Shown: positions 7,036-12,678 of the stretch, piece after piece
Layout of the letters: every line of letters starts with the position of its first letter
Numbering within the stretch: the first letter of the stretch is position 1
Assembly (NCBI GenBank): GCA_963676605.2
Contig: CAXXSP010000020.1
Coordinates: 1-28,051, forward strand
DNA length: 28,051 nt
Source: SABI01 sp963676605
Lineage (GTDB): Bacteria; Spirochaetota; Spirochaetia; Sphaerochaetales; Sphaerochaetaceae
Direction of reading: 5' to 3'
Notes under the pieces: generated by a model
The model's database searches: none
Told to the model about the DNA's origin: nothing
What the model saw: only the letters and a program-made list of their open reading frames with translations
Program-made: the position numbers and the translations under genes

Positions 7036-7908
7036 ATGGGAAACGGAACACTGAAAAGACTCGAACTTGCCCGTACCGGTCAGTTCGGGATTGATGGAAC
7101 AGAGCTTACGCTGGAGGATCTGCGTGAAGCGGTCGAGACATTCGACGGTACATCTCCTGTATCGATCGGTCACCAGATGGCCAAGGAAGACTGGTTCCCT
7201 TCATTCGGATCCATCCTGTCAGTCGAACTTGAAGAAGATCCTGACGGAGTGAACGGGGTGATGATGGGAGATGTTCAGATGAACGAGATCCTCTCAGATG
7301 CATACGACCAGGGATTCTATACCGGCTGGTCTATCTCCCTTCCAAGGAGAGGGGTGGACGGTAAGAGGTACATCCATCACCTGGCATTCCTCGGAGCAGT
7401 CCCTCCGAAGATCCGGGACCTGAAGGTCATCAAGGAACTGAACAAGGAAACAGCAATCGATATGTCGGACGTGAGCAGCGATTCGACATTCACCTATGCA
7501 CAACTTCCGGATACAGCCGGAAAAAACCAGGAGGAACATATGGAAGGCAAGGACAAGAAGCCGGAAGAAGTCAAAGAATTTTCCGACCAGCAGAAAGCCA
7601 AGATCGACCGGGCAGAAAAGATATTCCGGGAAGGGAAGCGGGACAAGCTCAGAGCAGCTGCAGGAAACATTGTTCCCGAAGAGAACATGGAGAGTCTGCT
7701 TGAGCTCAGTGATTCGCTCTGTGGTGCCGAGGACTACGACTTCAGCGATGACGGCAAGAGTGTGAAGAAGGCTCCGGTCGATGTCCTGATCGACATCTTC
7801 AGTGCGATTCCCAAGGCGAACGCAAACCTTGAGAAGGAAATGGATTTCTCCGATACCCAGAAGGGCGGGGAAGTGATCGATTACAGCGGTCTTGCCCAGA
7901 AGTTCTAG
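7036..7908 (+). CDS. Capsid maturation protease with scaffold C-terminus (Mu I-like)
   Basis: About 290 residues. The N-terminal half (1-165) looks like an I-type head protease: FDGTSPVSIGHQ, FPSFGSILSVELEED, YDQGFYTGWSISLPRR, then DGKRYIHHLAFLGAVPPKI. The C-terminal half is charged and helical (KIDRAEKIFREGKRDKLRAAAG), as in scaffolding domains. The protease trims scaffold and itself during prohead maturation. I chose ATG 7036 over the upstream TTG at 6988 because GAGAGG lies 5 bases before it. An internal start at 7540 yields a separate scaffold. No catalytic residue can be fixed with certainty; the serine in WSIS is a candidate. Confidence 0.8.
   Translation: MGNGTLKRLELARTGQFGIDGTELTLEDLREAVETFDGTSPVSIGHQMAKEDWFPSFGSILSVELEEDPDGVNGVMMGDVQMNEILSDAYDQGFYTGWSISLPRRGVDGKRYIHHLAFLGAVPPKIRDLKVIKELNKETAIDMSDVSSDSTFTYAQLPDTAGKNQEEHMEGKDKKPEEVKEFSDQQKAKIDRAEKIFREGKRDKLRAAAGNIVPEENMESLLELSDSLCGAEDYDFSDDGKSVKKAPVDVLIDIFSAIPKANANLEKEMDFSDTQKGGEVIDYSGLAQKF
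7529..7534 (+). promoter_or_regulatory. Strong internal ribosome site for nested scaffold
   Basis: AGGAGG inside the protease coding sequence, with a five-base spacer to an in-frame ATG at 7540. It decides the scaffold start. Confidence 0.7.
7540..7908 (+). CDS. Nested scaffolding protein (Mu Z-like), internal in-frame start
   Basis: An ATG at 7540 is in frame with the protease gene and sits five bases after a perfect AGGAGG (7529-7534), the sort of site seen at true gene starts. Translation from here gives about 122 residues (MEGKDKKPEEVKEFSDQQ...) that are highly charged and helical, as expected for a scaffold. Producing free scaffold from an internal start of the protease gene is the arrangement of Mu I/Z and lambda C/Nu3. 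The linker just upstream (PDTAGKNQEEH) fits a domain boundary. Independent expression is inferred from the ribosome site. Confidence 0.65.
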   Translation: MEGKDKKPEEVKEFSDQQKAKIDRAEKIFREGKRDKLRAAAGNIVPEENMESLLELSDSLCGAEDYDFSDDGKSVKKAPVDVLIDIFSAIPKANANLEKEMDFSDTQKGGEVIDYSGLAQKF

Positions 7909-7943
7909 GGCGGAGCGAGTAATACATAGAAGGAGAAGAACAG

Positions 7944-8555
7944 ATGGATGCAAAAGTATATCAGAGGACGATCGAGAACGTGGAGGTCATCGACCTCAGG
8001 ATTACGCCGATCGTGAAGACTCTGTCTCTCAAGACCGAGAACGGAGCGATCGCAGCAGGAACAGTCCTCCAGAGAAACTCTGACGGGGTGTGTATCCCGC
8101 ATGCAGCATATGCTGATCTCGAACTGGCAGGAGACGTCAACGACACGAACAAAGCGTTCACTTATGCCGGTGCCGGGTTCCCTGGGCCGGTTGCTCCCGG
8201 GACAGTTGTCGTCAGTCACGGAGCACAGAGTCTGCAGGATGACGGTTCAGGCCGTCTGTATGGTGATGGATCGGGAACGATCAACTACGTCACCGGTGCT
8301 GTGACAGTCACTTTCGATGCAGCCCCTGCTACCGATTCCGGTGCACCTGTGGTTGCGGGACGCGGTGTCCCCGTGGCTGTCTCTACCCGGTATGCGAATA
8401 CCGAGCTTAACGATGACGATGAAGCGATCGATGACGTCGTTAGCGGGGTGGTCTTCGGCTGCGTGGTCAGAGACCGTGTGAATGTGGGAGGAGCAGAGAT
8501 CGATAACACTGATGCTGCGCTCCTGGCGAAAGTGAATATCCACGCCCTGTACTAG
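7944..8555 (+). CDS. Head decoration protein (lambda gpD-like) with an inserted beta module
   Basis: 203 residues. The outer parts look like a D-type capsid stabiliser: the N-terminus has ITPIVKTLSLKTENGAIAAGTVL and the C-terminus has SGVVFGCVVRDRVNVGG...ALLAKVNIHAL. Between about 70 and 130 lies a glycine/threonine-rich stretch (VAPGTVVVSHG, LQDDGSGRLYGDGSGTINYV, TGAVTVTFDAAP) that looks like a small inserted beta domain. It would be displayed on the capsid surface. GpD-family proteins without insertions are only about 110-130 residues, so the extra length matches this insertion. The gene lies between scaffold and major capsid, with AGAAGGAG before the ATG. Confidence 0.75.
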   Translation: MDAKVYQRTIENVEVIDLRITPIVKTLSLKTENGAIAAGTVLQRNSDGVCIPHAAYADLELAGDVNDTNKAFTYAGAGFPGPVAPGTVVVSHGAQSLQDDGSGRLYGDGSGTINYVTGAVTVTFDAAPATDSGAPVVAGRGVPVAVSTRYANTELNDDDEAIDDVVSGVVFGCVVRDRVNVGGAEIDNTDAALLAKVNIHALY

Positions 8556-8598
8556 GGCGGGGATTCAAACCTGATACGTATATAACAAGGAGGTCCTT

Positions 8599-9609
8599 AT
8601 GGACATATATCAGTTGATCCGAACGTACATGACCCCGAACTGGATGGCAGGGGTGATTGAAAGAATGCCTACTCGCAAGAGTGTGATCGTTGACCGTGTG
8701 TTTTCCCGCAAGGAGAACAATCCGTCAGCCTATGCCGACCTGAACGACATCGAGAGAATCGTCGGTTCTGTCCCTGTTGTCTCTCGTGGTGGTGCATCCC
8801 TCAATGCAGTGGGATCCTCTATCACCCAGGGGAAGATCGAACCCATGCCGATCCGTCTGCATGACGGGTTCACCGGTGCACGCCTGAATGACCTGAGGAA
8901 CTTCCTCGGAGATGGTGGCGCACGAGGTCAGGCTCTGGTGAAAGCTGAGATCGACAGAGTCGCCCGCGGCCTGATCGCCGATTCACAAAAGACCAGGGAC
9001 GCGCTGTGTGCTCAGGCATTGAGCGGTAAGATCGACTACCAGATGAGAACCGATGACGGCTTCACCCGGTACAAGGTCAACTTCGGTACCACCCTGACCT
9101 ACACCCCCAGCAAGCTCTGGAATGCAGCTGATATCAAGATCGGTCTGATCGTGAAGCAGCTCATCGAAATGAGAGCTCTGCTGAGAAAGCAGGGTCACGC
9201 AGGGAATATCGGTTTCATGGCCGGTATCGATGCATGGACTGACCTTGCCAACCTGATCGAGGCTCTTTCGAATGATTCCCGGTCACTGGCAAAGATCGAT
9301 GGTGAGACCATCACCATCAACGGATTCAGCATCACACTGAATGACGGAGCGTACAGCGACCGTACTTCAGGTGGCTCTGTTGTGGTGAAGAATGAAGTCG
9401 ATGCGAACAAGCTGGTCGCCTGGGTGGAGGACGTTCCTCAGCTCGGTTACTACGCTATCGATGATCTCGACAGCAATCTTGAGCCGATGCCGATCTTCGT
9501 CAAGCCGATCAAGATGGATGACCCCTCCGGGATCAAGATCGTCAGTGAGAGCAAGCCTCTCCCGCTGGTCGCTCCGAAGGCTATCCTCTGGGCTACGGTG
9601 AGGTCATAA
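8599..9609 (+). CDS. Major capsid protein (lambda E-type fold)
   Basis: 336 residues with the order and length of E-type capsid proteins: an N-terminal part (NWMAGVIERMPTRKSVIVDRVF), a segment with ITQGKIEPMPIRLHDGFTGARLNDLRNF, a helical spine with RALLRKQGHAGNIGFMAGIDAWTDLANLI, and the C-terminal stretch KPIKMDDPSGIKIVSESKPLPLVAPKAILWATVRS, a typical ending for this family. It forms the icosahedral shell. A very good ribosome site (AAGGAGG) precedes it. It fills the position of Mu T. Confidence 0.92.
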   Translation: MDIYQLIRTYMTPNWMAGVIERMPTRKSVIVDRVFSRKENNPSAYADLNDIERIVGSVPVVSRGGASLNAVGSSITQGKIEPMPIRLHDGFTGARLNDLRNFLGDGGARGQALVKAEIDRVARGLIADSQKTRDALCAQALSGKIDYQMRTDDGFTRYKVNFGTTLTYTPSKLWNAADIKIGLIVKQLIEMRALLRKQGHAGNIGFMAGIDAWTDLANLIEALSNDSRSLAKIDGETITINGFSITLNDGAYSDRTSGGSVVVKNEVDANKLVAWVEDVPQLGYYAIDDLDSNLEPMPIFVKPIKMDDPSGIKIVSESKPLPLVAPKAILWATVRS

Positions 9610-9611
9610 GC

Positions 9612-9992
9612 ATGGCACTCAGTGTAGCTGATCTGAAGGCTGAACTTCAGGATTACAACTACCAGATGCTCACTGGAGGCGACGATGATGTCGCCTCCAG
9701 AGCTCTAGCCAAAGCGGTGATCTGGGCGAAAGCGAAAGTGATCGCAGTGAACGGTACCTTCGATCCCGACACAGAGATCAATCGTGAACTGGTTCTCAAG
9801 CGTGCGCTCTATGAACTGTACTCTTACGCCGAGAACGAGGCTGTGGCGAGAGATAAAAGGGACGATGCTTTCGAGCTGCTCAAAGCAGCCTACGGATCCG
9901 GTATCGATTCTTCCGGATACGACGGCTCGGAGGCAAAACCTCTGGCCGGTGGGACAGTAGTTAAACAGGATCGAAACGAGACTCTTTTCTAG
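9612..9992 (+). CDS. Head-tail connector protein, DUF1320 (Mu gp36-like)
   Basis: 126 residues, mainly helical: SVADLKAELQDYNYQMLTGG at the start, then KAVIWAKAKVIAVNG, a LVLKRALYELYSYAENE helix and DKRDDAFELLKAAYG. This matches the DUF1320 family, which follows the major head protein in Mu-like phages and has a gp6/gp15-like adaptor role below the portal. A two-base gap follows the capsid gene. GGTGAGG just inside the capsid end serves as its ribosome site. Confidence 0.8.
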   Translation: MALSVADLKAELQDYNYQMLTGGDDDVASRALAKAVIWAKAKVIAVNGTFDPDTEINRELVLKRALYELYSYAENEAVARDKRDDAFELLKAAYGSGIDSSGYDGSEAKPLAGGTVVKQDRNETLF

Positions 9993-10000
9993 GATTCCCT

Positions 10001-10591
10001 ATGAGAATGCAGTACCAGCATATTATTCATAACAGAATCAAACTCAACAACCTGACCAATCTTCACAGGCGTGCAGCGAACCATATGGTCTCTTCCACTC
10101 AGGCGAAGATCAACGGAGGTATCGGTCCTGCAAATGCTCCTCTCACGGTAGCTGTCAAGAAGAACTCGAAGACACTGCGTGATTCCGGAGCTCTCATGGC
10201 ATCGATCGCAAGAAGCTTCTCACCGAATGAAGCATCGGTCGGTACAAACAAATCGTATGCGAAGATCCATCAGTTCGGTGGAACGATCAAAGCGAAGAGA
10301 ACCTGGCTGTTCATTCCTGCAGGATGGAAGACACGAACACTTCAGCGACGGTATGACTTCAAGGCTGGTCCTCTTATCAGAAAGATGAGAGATGCGGGGT
10401 ACTCGGTATGGTTCCAGGTGAAAGGTTCGAAGGGAGTAGTTCTCGCCCGGGAGGGGAAGAGAAAGCCGTTCGTGCTGTTCATCCTGAAAAAGGAAGTGAG
10501 GATCCCGGCAAGGCCGTTCCTTACAATCACGCAGAAGGACCGCGATATCATTCGCAGCATTGCACGTACTGAGATAGGAGTTTCAAGATGA
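10001..10591 (+). CDS. Phage virion morphogenesis / tail completion protein (Mu gpG-like)
   Basis: 196 residues with hallmarks of this family: ALMASIARSF preceded by TLRDSGALM, then SVGTNKSYAKIHQFGGTIKAK and, near the C-terminus, IPARPFLTITQKD. These proteins act at the head-tail joining stage. In Mu the gene lies directly after F; here it sits after the connector, so the order is rearranged. An inserted beta-rich segment (about 100-155, TWLFIPAGWK...VWFQVKGSKGVVLAREGKRKPFVLFIL) lies between the usual motifs. ATGA overlap with the next gene. Confidence 0.85.
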   Translation: MRMQYQHIIHNRIKLNNLTNLHRRAANHMVSSTQAKINGGIGPANAPLTVAVKKNSKTLRDSGALMASIARSFSPNEASVGTNKSYAKIHQFGGTIKAKRTWLFIPAGWKTRTLQRRYDFKAGPLIRKMRDAGYSVWFQVKGSKGVVLAREGKRKPFVLFILKKEVRIPARPFLTITQKDRDIIRSIARTEIGVSR

Positions 10592-11034
10592 TCAAAGAGA
10601 TTCTGGACAAAACACAGTCAGAGCTCACCCGTCTTACTGGACTGATGACCGTAATGGATCCAATGCCTGTGAAAAAAGCAGCTCCACACCTGCGTTTAAC
10701 TTTTATGGGAAGCGGGGATCAGGGCTCCTATGACACGTTGAATTTTCAGCTCTCGATCGTTGCTGCTGGGGACGGACCTGATATCTATCTGCAGAAGATC
10801 ATCGAGGGATCCCTTCTGGTACATGACCTGTTCCGATGCGCAAACGGGAAGAACAGGGTCGATGTCTCTTTGAATGGAGGAGGATCTTTCAGGATACACT
10901 TTAAACCGTTAGCACTGGATAACGGTGGACAGTTTATTGAGAACGAGCGTGATGAGAATGAGCAGACTCAGTTCCGATACACGTTCGTCGAACCACATGT
11001 AATCACTGTCTCGTTCCCACGGGATGAGAGATAG
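10588..11034 (+). CDS. Probable tail terminator / neck protein
   Basis: 148 residues. The first part has an N-terminal helix (IKEILDKTQSELTRL), and the middle has strands with NFQLSIVAAGDGPDIYLQKIIEGS and HDLFRCANGKNRVDVSLNGG. It ends in ENEQTQFRYTFVEPHVITVSF, a strand-rich C-terminus typical of gpU/DUF1834-type proteins that cap the tail tube. Position after the gpG-like gene and before the tail tube supports this. Family membership is inferred from plan and position. Confidence 0.55.
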   Translation: MIKEILDKTQSELTRLTGLMTVMDPMPVKKAAPHLRLTFMGSGDQGSYDTLNFQLSIVAAGDGPDIYLQKIIEGSLLVHDLFRCANGKNRVDVSLNGGGSFRIHFKPLALDNGGQFIENERDENEQTQFRYTFVEPHVITVSFPRDER

Positions 11035-11046
11035 AAAGGAGAAACT

Positions 11047-11499
11047 ATGAGTAGTGAATTTATCAAACCTGATGGACAGGATGGATTGTTCTCATTCGTC
11101 AGCCTGGGAACGGATCTTGACAGTACATCTGCTGCCTACACCGGAGGATTCGCAAAGATCACCAAAGTCGGTGCGGCAAGTGCTTTTGATGCAATGAAGG
11201 ACGATGCGATTGAAGACGGTGAAGCTGTTGGTGTCGGTGACATCATCCATCTTGCAGCATGGGCTGATGTAGGATCAAACCCGCTGTCAGAAGGAGATGA
11301 GTGTACACCTCTCGTCATTGATACTGATGATTCATCCTGGGTGACCGACCGTGGAAGATCCATGAGCAGAGACCTGCAGGACAAGACGACTCAGGGGAGA
11401 TGTGAGAGCAGGACGCAGAGCGTATGGCCTCGGTCCCCTGCAGAACGAGACCGGATCAATCAGCGGTCTGTATGCGATCGGATCAGTCATCCAGCGTGA
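11047..11499 (+). CDS. Tail tube protein, N-terminal part as read (frame broken near 11395)
   Basis: From the ATG (AAAGGAG upstream) the first about 117 residues look like a major tail protein: KPDGQDGLFSFVSLGTDLDS, FAKITKVGAASAFD, DIIHLAAWADVG, TPLVIDTDDSSWVTDRGRSM, DLQDKTTQG. After the GGGG run at 11394-11397 this frame turns into arginine/serine-rich nonsense (RCESRTQSVWPRSP...) until a stop at 11497-11499, while the sensible continuation appears in the +1 frame. The intact product would be about 230 residues, encoded by 11047-11740. Causes: an extra G, prophage decay, a base-calling error, or a programmed +1 shift. Confidence 0.75.
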   Translation: MSSEFIKPDGQDGLFSFVSLGTDLDSTSAAYTGGFAKITKVGAASAFDAMKDDAIEDGEAVGVGDIIHLAAWADVGSNPLSEGDECTPLVIDTDDSSWVTDRGRSMSRDLQDKTTQGRCESRTQSVWPRSPAERDRINQRSVCDRISHPA

Positions 11500-11740
11500 C
11501 ATCGATTCTCACTTCACCAAACGGGTTGTGGACGATGGAACAAAGAAGACCAGGGTTCCTATCAAGAGTACCAGCTACCTGACGGCTCTCTGTTACAGAG
11601 AAACTACCGTGGCCGGAGAGGTAGAGATCTGGGTTTTCCGCGAGATGTGGATCCAGAGTGTCGATGACACCGGTCTTCCTCTCAATGGTAATGTCCCGTT
11701 CAACTTTGCTTATACCACACAGGTGGAAGCAGCAGTATGA
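11402..11740 (+). CDS. Tail tube protein, C-terminal part (+1 frame)
   Basis: This frame carries the rest of the tail tube: GLGPLQNETGSISGLYAIGSV, SHFTKRVVDDGTKKTRVPIK, YLTALCYRETTVAGEVEIWVF, and NGNVPFNFAYTTQVEAAV. It is strand-rich with the TTVAGEVEIW-type hairpin of tube proteins. The only nearby start is GTG 11402. A G-rich stretch lies just two bases before it, too close for normal initiation, so it is probably joined to the upstream frame and not a gene of its own. Reading GGG in place of GGGG at 11394-11397 gives ...DKTTQGDVRAGRRAYGLG... without a break. Confidence 0.7.
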   Translation: MRAGRRAYGLGPLQNETGSISGLYAIGSVIQRDIDSHFTKRVVDDGTKKTRVPIKSTSYLTALCYRETTVAGEVEIWVFREMWIQSVDDTGLPLNGNVPFNFAYTTQVEAAV

Positions 11741-11770
11741 ACGGACCATCGCCGCATAGGAGGTGAGTAC

Positions 11771-12094
11771 GTGAAGATATTCGCCCAGAGGAACAAGGAT
11801 GATCCTTCTCGCGTAGATTTCTACGCGGAGGGTCAGTTAATTGAGAATATGTTCTGCCAGAGTGCGAGAGTCTCTGGCGGTAGAGTCGAAGCGAGGGCAC
11901 GAGTCGTCGCAGAGATCGGCACCGGGGAGGGTGCAAGCGATGAAAATAATTCTGCAGCCGAAGAGGGAGTACATCTTCCGTCTGAACGGGAACAGGGATC
12001 TGCCGGTGATGGAGCAGGCAAAGATGACGTACCGTCAGCCAAACGCCATCGAAAGAAGACTGCTCAAAACGACGAACGTCAAACCGACCTCTAG
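11771..12094 (+). CDS. Small hypothetical protein between tail tube and tail chaperone
   Basis: A GTG start follows an AGGAGGTGA ribosome site. The first about 57 residues (KIFAQRNKDDPSRVDFYAEG, then IENMFCQSARVSGGRVEARA, VVAEIGTGE) look like a real small folded domain. The open frame then continues for another about 50 residues in overlap with the start of the next gene (11940 onward), and this tail is disordered in character (SAAEEGVHLPSEREQGSAG...). The overlap of about 155 bases is unusually long for this genome. I do not recognise the family. The N-terminal part is credible; the length of the product is not certain. Confidence 0.5.
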   Translation: MKIFAQRNKDDPSRVDFYAEGQLIENMFCQSARVSGGRVEARARVVAEIGTGEGASDENNSAAEEGVHLPSEREQGSAGDGAGKDDVPSAKRHRKKTAQNDERQTDL

Positions 12095-12374
12095 TGGAGC
12101 AGGATCCGTCGATGTTCACTTCGATGTAGAGAAGATCTTCAGCCAGCAGGATGTCGTCCTGGAAGGTATCGAAATCGAGACGGTTGATACTGAAGGGAAA
12201 ACAACTTCCCGTAAGATCACTTCCGGAACAGACCTTGTCAGGACTCCCAGCAAGCTGCTTACAGCTTTAGCCGAGGAAGCGATGAATGAGATCATGAGCA
12301 TGGACTATGAGGATGAGCTTCTAAAAAACTCCGAATCGGCTTCCGGGCCCTCATCGAAGGAAAAGGGGAAATAA
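11940..12374 (+). CDS. Tail assembly chaperone, short form (lambda G-like)
   Basis: 145 residues from ATG 11940, which has GGGAGG nine bases upstream (an upstream in-frame start at 11841 would add an arginine/serine-rich leader and is rejected). The body has KREYIFRLNGNRDLPVMEQAKMTYRQP near its start and a helical end (LLTALAEEAMNEIMSMDYEDELL). It lies between tail tube and tape measure and carries a canonical AAAAAAC slip site near its end, as in the conserved tail-chaperone pairs of long-tailed phages. The zero-frame product ends ...SSKEKGK. The chaperones coat the tape measure during tail assembly and are absent from the virion. Confidence 0.8.
   Translation: MKIILQPKREYIFRLNGNRDLPVMEQAKMTYRQPNAIERRLLKTTNVKPTSSGAGSVDVHFDVEKIFSQQDVVLEGIEIETVDTEGKTTSRKITSGTDLVRTPSKLLTALAEEAMNEIMSMDYEDELLKNSESASGPSSKEKGK
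12323..12329 (+). other. Programmed -1 ribosomal frameshift site A AAA AAC
   Basis: In the short-chaperone frame the codons are CTA AAA AAC, so the heptamer A AAA AAC is correctly phased for simultaneous -1 slippage. The -1 frame from 12329 is open for 94 codons to TAA 12611-12613 with sensible protein sequence and has no start of its own. The slip gives a fused product of about 224 residues. This is the standard device for making the G-T-type tail chaperone. A GC-rich stretch follows 10-20 bases downstream (CGGCTTCCGGGCCC) and could provide the stimulatory structure. Confidence 0.85.
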
Positions 12375-12613
12375 AATCAGAGTGGTACGACAAGCAAAAA
12401 CTGAATGTCGGTGATCATGTAATCACCCGGGGTGAGCTGAATGAGATCCTGAAAGATGAACAGCTGAATGAAGCTGTAGAGATCTGGAAGGAGTATACTC
12501 GATTCGGATTGCCTCATGCTTCTGGTACTGCCGGAGAGACCTGGGAGTACATTGCTCTGATCAGTGCTTTCGAAGATGAGAAGGAAGCCGCGATAGCAGC
12601 TAAACGTAAATAA
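12329..12613 (+). CDS. Tail assembly chaperone T extension (made only by -1 frameshift)
   Basis: 94 codons in the -1 frame: LRIGFRALIEGKGEIKSEWY, NVGDHVITRGELNEILKDEQ, then EAVEIWKEYTRFGLPHASG and a helical end. It has no ATG/GTG/TTG with a ribosome site and would be translated only as the C-terminal extension of the short chaperone (11940-12329). In lambda the T part binds the tail tube subunit and the G part the tape measure. The stop lies 66 bases before the tape measure gene. Confidence 0.75.
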   Translation, partial: LRIGFRALIEGKGEIKSEWYDKQKLNVGDHVITRGELNEILKDEQLNEAVEIWKEYTRFGLPHASGTAGETWEYIALISAFEDEKEAAIAAKRK

Positions 12614-12616
12614 GAG

Positions 12617-12647
12617 AGACCCTGAGACCGTAAGGTTTGCAGGGTCT
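12617..12647 (+). other. Hairpin between tail chaperones and tape measure
   Basis: AGACCCTG (12617-12624) pairs perfectly with CAGGGTCT (12640-12647), and an inner ACC-GTAA-GGT can extend the structure. It is followed by TCTCTCGTTTAG, not a T run, so it may be an RNA processing or stability element or a weak terminator. It begins three bases after the chaperone stop. Confidence 0.5.
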
Positions 12648-12678
12648 TCTCTCGTTTAGACTGATGGTGGAGGATAGC

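Noticed and set aside
7294..7953. 219-codon reverse-strand frame opposite the protease/scaffold gene
   Set aside because: Shadow of the forward gene; cysteine/leucine-rich translation without a ribosome site.
12365..12371. GGGGAAA as the slip site of the tail chaperone
   Set aside because: It is not in the correct phase for simultaneous -1 slippage (zero frame reads GGG AAA), while A AAA AAC at 12323-12329 is perfectly phased and leaves the -1 frame open.
12637..12678. TTG start giving a longer tape measure
   Set aside because: It lies in the 3' arm region of a hairpin with no ribosome site; ATG 12679 has GGAGG at good spacing.
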